Shown: in pieces, positions 11,430 to 24,029 of the stretch
Numbering within the stretch: the first letter of the stretch is position 1
Layout: every line of letters begins with the position of its first letter
Origin: Nectonema munidae
Taxonomy: Eukaryota > Nematomorpha > Nectonematoida > Nectonematidae
NCBI GenBank assembly: GCA_030549495.1
Contig: JAUIRK010000974.1
Span: forward strand, 248,001-312,000
Length of the DNA stretch: 64,000 bases
Direction of reading: 5' to 3'
The notes under the pieces: generated by a model
Told to the model about the DNA's origin: nothing
What the model saw: only the letters and a program-made list of their open reading frames with translations
Databases searched by the model: none
Translations under genes and position numbers: made by a program

Positions 11430-11752
11430 CTTTCACTTATGGCTCAAAATTATTAATGATTTATTTCTTCAGTTCATCGATAATGCTCGAATATATTTGG
11501 CAAAAAATAAGTAGAAGCCATACAAATGGTATATGAGGCTTTCGTCTAAAGAACTTTGCTCTAAATGTACGCCGTATTATTTTCTTCTAGTGGTATCTTT
11601 CAAAATATTTTTTTTTTATATAATGCAACATTGTTACTTATTTTCAAGAACTAAATTATCCTAATTCACATAAATGCTAAAGAAAGTTCTTATAGTGGCA
11701 CTGCTAAAATCTTGAATAAGAAAAATATTTATAGGACTGAATATCATCTTAC

Positions 11753-12138
11753 TAGCATGCTTAACATTTGAATCCAATCCCAAAATAACTTTAAAGCCTT
11801 CGTGTGAGAGAATTCTTAAAAGAGTTTGAGCTGCTCTACAAACTCCTTCCATTTGTTCCGGGGTTAAGTAAGCGTGAACTTCCTTTGCGTTTTCCATAGG
11901 CACAGTGGGATCTTTGAATGACGACGAACCAGGCAAAAAAACTCCAGACGCTAATAGAGAAATCATTCGGAAAAAAGCGCTAGGTACCGAAGATGGGGCA
12001 ACAACGCTGCTTGACTCTGGCTGATGTGGGCAAGTTAGCGAATAATTGACGAGTAGTTCAATTAGCCAATCAGAAAGGGCAAGAAACTCGGAGAATCTAG
12101 AGCGAAGATCTCTGAAAATTCGAACCAGTAACTTGTGT
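11753..12138 (-). CDS. ILF2: NF45/ILF2, exon D (C-terminal half of DZF domain)
   Basis: Encodes HKLLVRIFRDLRSRF, LASGVFLPGSSSFKDP and the hallmark VCRAAQTLLRILSHEGFKVI, matching the end of the NF45 DZF domain (human [21 protein letters not shown]). The acceptor is TTTTCTTCAG followed by ACACAAG. Its first base completes the AG left by exon C to give Arg, so the phase fits. The donor is GCTA followed by GTAAGATG at 11752-11751, leaving one base for a further exon. That final exon (human NF45 has about 45 more residues, including a WDGV block and an acidic tail) was not found. NF45 pairs with NF90/ILF3 on structured RNA in the nucleus. Confidence 0.92.
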
Positions 12139-13044
12139 CTGAAGAAAAGGAGGAAATTGTAATGATTTTTATATAGCATAATAAAATGAAGGTAAGAAGT
12201 TATACGATTGGGAAGAACAGTTTGCTTGTAGCCAGGTGAATTGCTTAACTTCATTCAGATTATTCTTGATCACGAGTTTATCCACTGAAATAAAATTAAC
12301 TTAGAGGGGAGCCTTGAGCATAGCAATGCATAGTTCAATCAAGTTTACTTTCTGAAAGAAGGGTTCGTTTCAGATCCGTAAGATTACATGAGTGAATACG
12401 GGACAAAAAATGTTATAAAATAGCCCGAGGATAAATTTCCTTCTAGATCCGTTTTTGACAAATCCTTGATATAGCACAGTTTTCGGGTACAAATCTGAAG
12501 ACCACAGCATAAACTGAAAGTGTTATAGATATTTCATTTCGAGAAGAGAATACTTGAAAATAAGTCTAGCTAATAGAATATGCTTACTTTTAGTGTGTAT
12601 GAGAGTCTTCTGGAACTTTACTACGGTGGAGAAAAGAATAAAAATGATATCTGTTATATAAAGACAAAATAAGAAACGAAATTCGAGATTTCATTAAAAA
12701 TGAAACGTTTTCTTTGTGTAAAAACAACAATAGAAATTATGATAACATCATTCAAAAAAAAATAAAGCTATAAACCAAGCAAAAAACTGATATATCATGA
12801 ACTATATTAGCTAAACAATAATATTTTTCATTACAACTAAAATTATGTTAGGAAATGATTATCATCCACCCCAATCGAACGCCTTCATAGTGTGTTTGTA
12901 TGTGGAAGTTTGGATTTATGAGTCTAACTTGTCCAAACCAATCACCTGTTTCACTGACCCTATAAAAACAATATTGGGTGAGATACATGATAACATGAGA
13001 ATCCACACTATTTATTAAAATTTAATACTGAAACATCTTTTTAC
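12139..13044 (-). other. ILF2 intron C-D
   Basis: 906-bp intron with GTAAAAAG donor and TTCTTCAG acceptor on the minus strand. No repeat or gene recognised inside. Confidence 0.8.
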
Positions 13045-13237
13045 CTAAATTTTTTCAAAAGTGCAGAGTTAGAAGAAAATCCAGATGAAACAAGAGTAAG
13101 TAGATTACTATGCAAGTGGGGATTCAATTTGCTGAATTTTAATTTGGATGTGGTCGCTGAAATGCAAAGGGCAACAGAACACCACTTGAGAAGGAAGCCA
13201 TCTTGCATGTTCTCGTAAGTGAGGGCATTGCTTCCAC
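13045..13237 (-). CDS. ILF2: NF45/ILF2, exon C
   Basis: Minus-strand exon reading ALTYENMQDGF, VALCISATTSKLKFSKLNP, then NSALLKKF. This aligns with the NF45 segment [21 protein letters not shown]...LDPELH. It opens after TTTTTCAAG with GT, which joins the single A left by exon B to make Ser, and ends in AG before GTAAAAAG. Exon lengths and phases agree across B, C and D, which supports all three calls. The DZF fold here is nucleotidyltransferase-like, but the family is catalytically inactive. Confidence 0.92.
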
Positions 13238-16200
13238 CTTGAAAAATGAAGAAGAAATCAGCATCATCAACATGCTTTGTCATTTCAGTCGAAAAAAGAA
13301 GGCACGCATTACAAGAACGAATCACTGGCTTTCTTCTCAATAAAAAGCAGGTTTTATTGTGATTACCATTTTACAAAAAGGTTTTGAAAATGAGCTGTGA
13401 AAGGAACAGGCGTAATCATTTCCACTTTTTTTAAAATCATTTTCAAGTAAAAACTTAAAAAATAGAATTAAAACTGTTTGATTATGGGTCGGGTAGATAT
13501 ATGCATGTATGTAGGTAGTACATACGCATGCGTCTTGTGAGATACGCATGGTGACGAGATGTAGAATGTGTCGTTTTTTAAAGTCATTAAGTCATGTCAA
13601 AATTAATTGCATTCTTAATAAACTCTTGTTCCTTTTACAACCCATTTCCAAAGCAATTTTTACTAAAACTAATAAATGGAACAACATACATCTCTTGCTT
13701 ACTCACAAGGTTGCCCAAACTTTTTACGGGAGGCAACACTTTGAAAATCCTAAAATTTAAACAGAACTCCTTGCTTATTTTGTAGAATATCACAAGGTAT
13801 TCAATTAAATTTTTAGGAATGACAAAAAATACATTGATATTCAATAAAATTTTGAAACATAACATATAAAATAAAAAAAGATCTAATGACTTAGTTTTTA
13901 GATTATATAATAAATAGATACGCAATTAACATGCCAATGTTTTACGAGACCAGTGTTTCACGCAAACTGCTCTAGTAGATGGTGGCAGGTCATATATTCT
14001 TATTTCCAGAGAAGTTTTTCTTTTTCTTTACTGAATTGAATCATATTCATTACAACCAACTCCATTAACCGAGACGAACCTTCTATTGCTACCAAAATCA
14101 TTGAACCCATTTTTGTCGACGAAACAAGGGTTATTCAAAATTGCTTCTAACTCCATATTCCGGTTTGAGACCAAGATTCTGATGGTTAACTTTCTGATAG
14201 TGTATATAATGACCATAAATAGTCATAAAGAAGATTAATAACACGCATGCATAAGTTATGATTAGTTCTACGCCATTCAAATTTTATGCAAAATATCTTC
14301 AAGTTAGAAAACTCCTTAAGAAACGTTCTATATCCAAAGTGATAGTATTAGAAGATTAAAAGACCCTGCTTCAACTAAATATTCGCCAAACCCTCCTTTG
14401 CTTCTCATCATCCGGGCCCAAAGGGAAATGCAAAAACATGACTGAAGCTTTTTCTCGTTTTCTATTTATTTATGACTCCTAAACTCGTTCATCACATTTA
14501 TATGTATGACGATGCTGAAACTTGAATTGAACCACGAGTAAGAACTTTTTTTCAAGTTTTTTTTTTTAATTTTTACATAAACTTTATTATTAGATCAAAC
14601 AACTCCTCTACACATCCAAATTTGTCTTATTGTTATAACAATTTAAAGTTCATCATCTTTCATCTTACTTTGCTATTCTTCTTTATATTGGTTAAGGTAG
14701 TGAGCATAAAATAAATACAGCAGAGCTATTTTCTTTCCATCGAAATCCGTTTTTAAGAGCTGCACTTGGATTTTCATTCGATTTGATGACAAAAGAAAAC
14801 GATATGTTCGTGATAATTCGCCTTGTACATGATCATTTTATAAAGTTTTCAATAAGATTTGGACCCCCACTAAGCTGTAACAATTGACGAACAACTGGTA
14901 TCCTTCAGAGGTTGTTGCCCTATAAAGGTACACACCTAATAAGCCAGGTAGATACAACCTGAAATTCTATCATTTATGTAATTCAAGGTATTATTTTTTC
15001 TTGTACCCTAATGCGCCTGGATTAGACGATACGATACTACTTATTTTTCTGTTCAATCTCTATTACGGTACCATAATGGCAAACAAAAGATTATTGCCAA
15101 TTATTTCCAGGCCTCCATACTTCAAAGAGCTGAAATTAAATGAATGTCAGAGTCGAATAATTTATTCTGCTTCTATTTCTATCAGGGCATAAATTCCAAA
15201 AAGACACGCTCGTAGAAATTTCAAGGTGATTTATGTACTTTCTTTACAACAAAGGAATGTTCAAGTTATTGGTGTTGATTCAAAACCAGTAAGTTCGCTA
15301 ACTTATAAAAAATATAAATGGGGCGTAAACATTGAAAACCGAAAGGGTTACCGTTCTTATCAAACAACTAGAAAATGGAGATTAGCAGCTTTTTGCAACT
15401 ATTTAGACATTTGTGTTCTGAATAGTTGGGTGATTGTCAAGTATAATTCTCTAGGTAGTTTTCCAAAGTCTAAAGATAACAGGAGAAAGATGTTTATAAA
15501 AAGGCTCGCTCTTAATATGTCTAAGGAATCGATGAAAGTTCATTCTTCCATTCCCGAATACAGCTATCAAATCACTTCATTTTTTTTTAGCGTTTTCAAG
15601 CTTCAAGTAAAAAGAGAGCATTATGTTCTTTCTGCATTTCTCAGAAAAATAAAATAGCAAGACGTTGTCAAAAGTGTACTATTTTTCTATTTCTTGTATT
15701 TTATGTCCTAACTGCAAGCGAAATATTTCTACAATAAAATATAGTTTATCTTATTTTGATGAGAATTATATGCGGGTTTATTCATCTACTCGTTTAACAC
15801 ATTGGCGTGGAGCCCTTTGTTCGAATATATTTTTTTCAAAATATTTAAGGCCACCTACAACCAAAGTATTAGAATAATGCTTTTTCCCATAGATTTAATA
15901 TTTTAAACGATCACTTCTATTTTATACTTTTTTTATGGAAACAAATCGAAAGAAAAATTTACATTGTTTTTCCGCATAGGGGCATCAAAATGGTTGAATT
16001 CATTTTCTTAAAATTCGTTTGAAATTTTTTGGAAGGCTAAAGCTAAGGAGACATGAAAATTGCAAACATTTTTTTCTGTAGTTATTATTACGGGAACGCT
16101 AAAAGTAGACTTTATTTCAAGCAATCCTTGTTTTGTTTCAAATTGATGATACTGAATTTATGCTTTTTGGGTCATTGGCAAAACCGAACGCTTCTGCCCC

Positions 16201-17151
16201 TCTTTGCCAGCATCCTGGATATGGTCCTCTTCACAGTCAGGCAAAAATCCATGAATCTGAAAGTGAATCCGCATTTTAGCATTGAAACGAGTGGAGTGAG
16301 CAAGTTTCAAAATAAAACTGCAGCGCGCATCTAAACACTAAGAACGCCTGGCGGGTAAACAGACTTTTTCAACACACACGTAGGGCTCTAATGCAAACTG
16401 CAAAGAGGGAAAGAGTGTGAGGATGAATTAACATTTACATACAGGAGGCGAGCACATACCGTCATTCGACATTTGGCCTAGGGATATTGGTGGTGAATGG
16501 ACAGTTGGAAAAACGGGAATTTAGCCGAATGGCGATTTCACCAGAAATGTACATACAATTTCATAATTTTTGTAGATATCGCCTTACTTCCCGTAGGTTT
16601 GCAAGCTTGTGCTCTATACAAATGTGCAGAGTAATTTTGTTTTCTTTCTCTATTCCTAACTTCTATACACAAATTATGTGACGAATACCTTGCCTACTTG
16701 AAATTGCATTGCCAAATGTGTTATGATTTATGAATTGAAATTGCCAAAAGGGGAGACAGTGATAGTAAACAATTAAAGACTTTTAGTGGCAATTACAATT
16801 CCTTAAAACACAATAGCATATTCAATTAAAAATTTTGTTTCCCGTTTTGCAATATCATCCCTTCAAAAGGTTTCGGGTATGATTATGATTTTATCGAGTT
16901 TTAGTGTTTTACCATTAGAACAATATTATTTTATGGGTTGCAGAAGTCTTGAAATACGGCACATTGTAATTACATTTTCGGTGAAATATCCGTCCTTCAA
17001 TATTCATTCGGCCAAATGTCCGTTTGGTAATATCTTTGTTCGGCCAAATGTCTATCTGCCAAATGTCCGAGTACCGACACACACACATATATACATTACG
17101 CGCACACACAAGAAACACGTGTACGTGCTTCTTAAGTCTGTAATGGCGTAC
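13238..17151 (-). other. ILF2 intron B-C
   Basis: 3.9-kb intron bounded by GTACGC donor and TTTTTCAAG acceptor on the minus strand. It holds the repeat at 16455-17080. The remainder is AT-rich with short frames on both strands (for example 15226-15657) that show no recognisable domain. Confidence 0.7.
16455..17080. repeat. Repeat with CGGCCAAATGTCCG motifs
   Basis: The left end TACCGTCATTCGACATTTGGCC is approximately the inverse of the right end near 17050-17078 (GCCAAATGTCCGAGTACCG). The right side holds three to four copies of a CGGCCAAATGTCC-like motif (about 17009, 17040, 17057). It looks like a MITE or foldback element with sub-repeats and ends about 70 bp from ILF2 exon B. A CA-rich microsatellite follows at 17080-17115. 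Confidence 0.5.
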
Positions 17152-17326
17152 TTTGGTTATTGTTCGGTTCGATCTTCTTCGTTTCTTTGACGATGTGTTT
17201 GGCGAGCGCATAAAAAGCTTCCTTTGTCGGCAGGGATTTAACAACGATGACCATTTTAGCGCACGCCTCCTTCAAAAGCATGGTGCCTCTTTTGAATGGA
17301 CCGACAAAGTGATATGACTCCATTTC
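17152..17326 (-). CDS. ILF2: NF45/ILF2, exon B
   Basis: Reads EMESYHFVGPFKRGTM, AKMVIVVKSLPTKEAF, then HIVKETKKIEPNNNQ, matching human NF45 IEEVRQVGSYKKGTM...LVVILKILPTLEAV...NKVVESLRAQDPSE. This is the nucleotidyltransferase-like core of the DZF domain: the GSYKKGTM-type GS segment is GPFKRGTM here, and the conserved DLVVIL is KMVIVV. The acceptor is CACTTTATAG, phase 0 after exon A. The donor is AACCAAA followed by GTACGC, leaving one base that exon C completes. Confidence 0.93.
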
Positions 17327-17694
17327 CTATAAAGTGAAAAACATGCAAGAAAATTTTAGCCACAGCTCCAAGTCTGAAGAATGATTGAAGTCCCCCCCCC
17401 CCTTGAAAATTTGGTGGCTCGTCTTAACCCAGAATTACAATTTTTAAATGAATTCTTGTAAAATCTTAACAAGTTGCAAGAATTTAAGAAACTTAATATT
17501 TAGGCTTGGAGCCGGGTCTCGCTAACTCGCAACAAATCACTTTCAGCCTTCATGGAACATTTGTCTTCACATCGACCCCCACCCCACATAGAAATGTTTC
17601 ATAAAAGCATTTAATCAATGTCCAACAATTAAGAGAAAAAAATACAAACCAAAAATGGTTCATATATCCTATACTATACAATATCCTAAACTAT

Positions 17695-17835
17695 GTTTTA
17701 AAAAAAAAAGAAGAATTATTACTATAAAAAAAAAAAAAAAAAAAAAAAAATTTGGTTGGTTTTTTTTTTTTATCCTCCCCAAAACAAAAGCTATCCCCCC
17801 GGGGATCGACCCCTTTGCCGACCCCCGGGTTAGAT
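17695..17835. other. Low-complexity A/T/C block
   Basis: Poly-A and poly-T runs followed by CCCCCCGGGGATCGACCCC-type sequence. Resembles the degenerate homopolymer blocks near 3.5 kb and 62.5 kb and may be a consensus error. Confidence 0.45.
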
Positions 17836-18224
17836 AGATAGTTTGAGTTGGTATTAAAAAGAAGCTAGTTGTCTTAGGTGCGAGTGGATTGCAAACGCTT
17901 GGAGCAGAGGCGCCATCTTAAATAAGGACAACTCTTAGAAAAGAAGTTTTATTGAATAGTTTTAAAGATGCGCACCTACTACATTATTTTAGGAAGCTAT
18001 TATTTAAAATAACAAGAAATTTTTCTGATCCAATGAAAAGAAAGGAGAGAACCGAATAGATGTTACGTTAACACGAAAAACATAGCTGATGACAGGGGGG
18101 GCGGGGTTCAAAGCTAGGAAAAAATCCTTCTTTATATTAATGACTGTGTTATAGTCGAAGATAAAGTTGATGTTTTTTAGTTAAACAAATTTTTGATTCT
18201 GAAAAAAAACCTTTAAATTATGTA

Positions 18225-19950
18225 GAATACGACAAAGAAAAAGGCAATTTTACATTACTTTTATTAAAGTTGAAAACTAAGATAGTCAATGAAAAGATAT
18301 ATTGGACTGAAAATTCCCAAGAGGAATTTAAATCGTGCTTACAAAAATGTACACCCATCAATGGACTTGGACCCTCCTGTTGGGTGCAGCAAGTTTTTTT
18401 TACTAAAGAAATTCTTTTTGCAGAGGAAGAAATAAAGAATGGAAATGAAAAAAAATGCAAAATTTGTATGAAAAATGTTAATGATAAAAAACTTATTGAG
18501 CATATTGCTGGGCATTATATAAGAAAATAAACCTTTGATACAATTATTTGCGGACTCTGTGGTCTCAAATCAGAAAATTGTTCAACAAAGGTAGAATTCA
18601 GCTCAAAAAAGGGAAGAGAAATTTTTTTTAAAATTGTCGTCATATTGTACCAACTACAGTAAAAGCATGAACATAAAGTCAACATACAATAAACCTATAA
18701 TATGTCCTGTAAATAAGTGTAACTGTGTTGTTTGGACATTGTGCTTAGAAGAGCACTATAAAAGTTTACATGGAAAAAGTGTTCCTCCACAATATGTGGT
18801 AGATGCAAAAATGAAAGATAAAATTTTAAATAAAAAATGACTTTACAACATGTTTTTCATAATAAACAGATTCATATATTCAATTTCTCAAAGCTAAATA
18901 TGAATGCGACAAATAAATATAGAGTGACAAGGGTGGTATATCCAAAAAAAGTGTCAGTTTTTTTAAGTACCAATACAGTTATAAAGGGTAGGTGGTGTCT
19001 TGCAAACTTTTGAAGCTTTTTCAATCCAGTACCCGATGGGCCTGTATTTTCCCATATTGAACCCCCCTGCTGATGATATTCAACTTTTATGAAAATTTAA
19101 TTAGTTGAGGAGATGTTTTTATAAAAATCTGTGAATCAAAACACTGGAAGAGCCCAACTTTAATATGCTACACTGGCACACAACTAATCCACATCATTTC
19201 AACTGCATTTATTTCACAGAAGGTTGTGTTCTAGGTATCGATAAGACTTATGATCTCGGACCATGTTCTGTCACAAGTACAGTGTACCAGGATACCCATC
19301 TTTGTAGAAGAAGCATCAGAATGGGTGCAGTGTTTTTACATTTCGATTCTAGTTTTCAAACTTTTCCAGTTTTTTTTTACCATTTATCTCTCGTCTTGAA
19401 TCATATGACAATGGATATAGTGAAAGAAGAAAAATTATACATAGGTAGCGATCAAGAAGCTTCCATCATTAAATCTATCAAATATTTTTCCCCAAATTCC
19501 AATTTATTTTTTGAACAAGGCACGTAGAAGAGATTTTAGGAAGAAATTTAAAATCGCATTCAAGGATGAAAAAAAAGAAGTTAATTGATTCATCAATAGT
19601 GTTTGATTCTGAGGGTTTAACACTCTCATCTTCAATCCATGAATTTGAAAATAAATCAAAGCTTTTAGAATTTTTGAAACTAGTTTGAAAGATCCTCGTT
19701 TGAATAAAAATTGAAAGAACAATAATGCCGAATCCCTCAATCACATTTTGAAATCAATCATAAGTTGGCGAACAAAGAAACTTGTGGAACTAACTTGTTG
19801 ATCAAGTTCTTTTTCAAGAACATCAAATAAAATCCGCCCTACACGAAAATGGAAAATATGAATTAATCAAAAATGGAGTCACTCACCTCGAAATCCATTC
19901 CAATTAGATCAGCTTTTCAAATGAAGAAAACATTACAAAATATGTTGAAT
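18225..19950 (+). mobile_element. Mutator-like (MULE) transposon remnant with zinc-finger N-terminus
   Basis: 18270-18530 encodes a Cys/His module CKICMKNVNDKKLIEHIAGH. Around 18540-18837, with a frame change and stops, come ICGLCGLKS and ICPVNKCNCVVWTLCLEEHY, more CxxC/H zinc-binding units. 19165-19527 encodes the MULE catalytic start: LGIDKTYDLGPCSVTSTVY (DTTF-type motif with the first Asp), MGAVFLHFDSSFQTFPVFF, then IGSDQEAS (GTDGE-type second acidic site). Further downstream NNNAESLNHILKSI at about 19718-19760 matches the family block NN-ES-N. Several stops and frame changes separate the pieces, so it is inactive. No terminal inverted repeats were located. It lies inside ILF2 intron A-B on the opposite strand. 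Confidence 0.75.
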
Positions 19951-22900
19951 TTATCAATGATAGCAAGCATAGATATGGAAAACTGTTCAAAAGCAAAAGG
20001 TTATTTACAAAAAGAGTAACAAAAGTTGCACTCAAACCTGGGAAAAGAAAGTTCACAAAAATGCAAATGTGAAAATAAATAAATGATTCTATCAATATAA
20101 AATGTGTCTAATATGTCGTTCATTTGAAACAATACACATTAAATCTATATATAACTATTTTTTCAATAAACATTACAACTTTGTAGCAAATGTCGATCAA
20201 AATTTTAAATGATGATAACCTAGTGATGAAAACATCCATTTATATTAAAGTCTCAAATAATTTTGCGGTTTTTTTAATTTAAAATCATTACAATGTAAAA
20301 ACGGGTGAAAGTGTCAATGGAACTCGTAAAAAAATCACTTGTCAAAGTTTGTTCTCACAATCGTTATTTATTATAGACAAAAATTTAAGTATGCGAGAAG
20401 TAAGGGATCTGAAGGCACATTGAAATGAGAACGCGCGATCTTAAGAAAAATGAAATAGTAACACGTTTAAAAGTGCTTTTATATCCTCGATATAGTAATC
20501 CTTTGAAAAGCTATATATAGTTAGTTTTAAAAACATGTGTTCTTTAAGCAAGATATTCCGTTTTCCAATGAAATAGGAGTTGGTGTAAAATCCAGTATCA
20601 AACAGTTAGAGCTACCATAAATATGACAGACACCAATATGTAAAGATATCATTTTTATAAATATTAATCGAATTTGACAAATTTTTCCTATCGATGTGAA
20701 TGAGAAAGTATTTTAGATGATAAAAATGGAAAAAAGAGGATTATGAATGATTTAATCAAGAACAGGAATATATCACCTGATACTACAACATAATATTGTT
20801 AAAAAAAGACAAGATAATAAAAAAATTCTCTTCAATAGAAAAGTTATGGAATCGCTTAAATTCTGAGCTAAATAAATCTCTGAAAAATGTTTTTTTCGAA
20901 CATAGATTGCACAAAACGAATTTCTGATGGATGTAGAGCTACCAAGATCACTTTACACTTAAGAACAAAATTAGATACCATATAATGTATGGGAAAATGA
21001 AGTACAGACTACAAGCTGAGAGCGTATTTGTAAGCAAAACAATAGAGGTCCGATTGAGATTTATAGTTCAAAACAGTAAACTAAGAGAAGGATAAAATAG
21101 AGAACAAGAATCAAACCAAGGAGGTCAAAAGTGCTCGGTTTAGTTAGATGAGCAGCCATGAATATTTTTCACGATGTCATTTTACAACAATTTTATTGCA
21201 TAATTAATTATATCATTAGATATATTATAGTAGATAACCCATCTATAAGGTTATTATTGAAAAATTTATTGAGAAAAAAAATATATAAATTTAAATTTTA
21301 TGAGCTTTTATCGAACATGATCTCATGTTGCTTTGAATAGAAATGTGGTCCAATCCCTATTTATATGGATAAAATCATTATTATATCAAGAAATAAAATT
21401 ATCTCATCGATTAAAATCAACTCTCATCGAGCTAAATGGGACGAAAATTATTATTCAAAAATGATAAAAAAATATCTGAACACAAAGTAACCAAAGTTAA
21501 ATTGTAACGGCAATTTAAGTGTTAGAGTGACAAAAGTATTTTCAGAATCAAATTGAGCATGTTCGATTTGTTGTGTATGTATAAGTTTATTTGAATATAA
21601 TATGAAAAAGTGTTTGCCATTTTTGGGAGAATTAATCATTAAAAGTTGGCTTATTAAATAAATTAAGACAATATTAACCCAAAAAATGTTGAATTTATAA
21701 TATATTTTCCAGTTTATATATTTGACATTGATTGACAGGTTTGATTGATTTTCATGAAAAATAAATGACACCATCAGATTCACAATCAATTATTTAGTGG
21801 GTTCGCGCGAGATTTTGTAAAAATATTCAATAGTTAAAATAAGCCCCCCCTCCATCATTGAGGAAATGAAAATAGCCCGTTAGGATAAGTAAGGGATGGA
21901 GAACTAAAGTCAAAAATAAATTTTTTTAAAAAAGAATAAATTTTTTTTCTTCTGTTTTTTGAAATTACATTTTCAAATTAATCTAATGTAAGCTAAGGAA
22001 CAAGTCTTTTTAATTGAAAAAACTTCAAAATTTTCTTTAGATCTTTTATGTCAAAAATTATTTGCCATGGTGATAAGTATCAATATATCCCTTTTTGCTA
22101 TGATAACTAAGGGTTATTGAGGGACTTCTCTCTTTCTTCGTTAACAAGACAAAGGTCGTGACTATACCGCTGTTTTTGATATTTGAGCATTTCAGTGTAT
22201 GGGTCTGGGTGTTAGAGTTGAGAAAATAACGACATTTTAGTTGAAATTTCGTTATCGTTACTTTTGTTTTGTTAGAAACGATAGAGATAACGGCGTAAAT
22301 TTTTTGAAATATGAATATTTTCACATGCAGTGTTATAAAAGAGTATAAAATCAAGGCGCGATATATTTTTATTCATGACTTCTATACTTCTGCAAGTAAT
22401 GATCAACTTTTTCCTGTTTTTTAATTCCAAATTTAATATATCATTTTTTTTTTAAATTTAATTATTCAATTCAAGCATTCACCTTTCAAAGGTAATCTAA
22501 CAAAAATCTAAGATCTTAACACTTATTCATAGGAAAAGAATCCTCGAAAGGCACTTTTGCAATTGACTACCACAGGGTCCAATCTGGAAGGAATGTTTTG
22601 TGATAAAAAATGTCCCCAAAAAATAGAATTTTCAAAAACACTAGTATACTTCTAAATTTTCAATCACCTCACTATTTTTAAAATAAATTGACAACTCGAT
22701 TTTCAACACATAGACCTAACTCAGATAATTATTATTTTTAAAAATTAATTAACAAATTTTTTTTATATTAGTGTATTTATAAAATATTTGAATATTTGCT
22801 CCAAAATTTGACAAATATCTTTTTATTCATATCTTGACTTTCTGTTGAACTTTTGTTTAATTTTGAAAAATAAAACATTTTAAAACTTTTTTTTGTTATT

Positions 22901-23779
22901 TTAATCTTTCATCTGAACTCATTTAAGCAAATTATATGTGATATTTCAAAATTACAATTATGCATTTGAATTTCAATTATTTTCTAAAAATACTTACACA
23001 TTTTTCCGAAAAAATTAACGAAAAGTAACAAAACTTTTTAATTAGGTAGCGAAAAACGGCTAAAAATTTTTTTAATTAAACGATAACGAGTCGCTTTTTT
23101 GTTCAAAGTGAAGTTTGACAATACGACATTTCTTTTCAAACCGTAACGTAGGCCATCACTGGTCTCGAAAACTTTTTCATGCAGACTTTCAAAGTGGGAA
23201 AAGGGAGAGGGAGGGTAGTAACTTTTAAACTTTTTTTTACTTTTTAGGTAAAAAGGTAAGTTACATTTTTATTTTATTTTTTAACAGGGTGAAAGTAGTG
23301 AGCACAAGATTTATCTTTCATTTACATGTAAAATGTTTTGTAAAACTTGATGAATGTTAAATATTAGTCTTTTTTTTTATTTTTTTATAATTAATAGTTT
23401 TTAAGGCAGAGATCCTTTACCGTTGTAAGAGCGGATATATGCAGCACCCTTAGTGAATTCCGGCTTGTGTAGTGTGAACGAACATAGTAATCAATTTAAT
23501 CGATAAAATATATAGAAAATGATCAATAATAAAAATTGACTATATCCCTGTTTTTTAGATTTAAGTATTTCAGTGTATGGATGGGTGTCTAATGTCAATA
23601 TGTATGTAGTGCATACAATACGAAAGTGTGTGTCAAGAATGTCAAAAAATGTATATGTAAATGAATGAATGTATGTACGATTGCGCTATCACTAAACCTA
23701 ACCTCAACCCTAACACAAACACTAATGCTAATTCTATGCAAATCCTAACCCCGGCAATAGCTTCCCCAAATTGTACACC

Positions 23780-24029
23780 TTAACCCGTCATCTGCCAGAA
23801 TAAGCAGACGATATCTAATGTAAAGCAGAAGATTTGTATTAACCCGTTAACGCCCGGTGTCGACTATAGTCGACTTTACAAAAATAAAATCGTCTGCGTT
23901 TATCAAAGCTCTAATACAAATCTTCTGCTTTACATTAGATATCGTCTGATTATTCTGGTCGTTATAAAAGCAGGCGATTCATATTTTTGTAAAGGCGACA
24001 TATGTGGACTGTGGTCGATATCCGGTTAA
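23780..24029. mobile_element. 250-bp piggyBac-like MITE with internal hairpin
   Basis: Bounded by TTAA at 23780-23783 (TTAACCCG) and 24026-24029 (CCGGTTAA). Inside, 23795-23841 and 23912-23958 form an almost perfect 47-bp inverted repeat (CCAGAATAAGCAGACGATAT ... ATATCGTCTGATTATTCTGG). A second TTAACCCGTTAACG lies in the loop, next to GTCGACTATAGTCGAC. TTAA targets and CCC...GGG ends are piggyBac traits. Confidence 0.7.

Noticed and set aside
15226-15657. 143-residue plus-strand frame inside the ILF2 intron
   Set aside because: No recognisable domain, composition like the surrounding intron.
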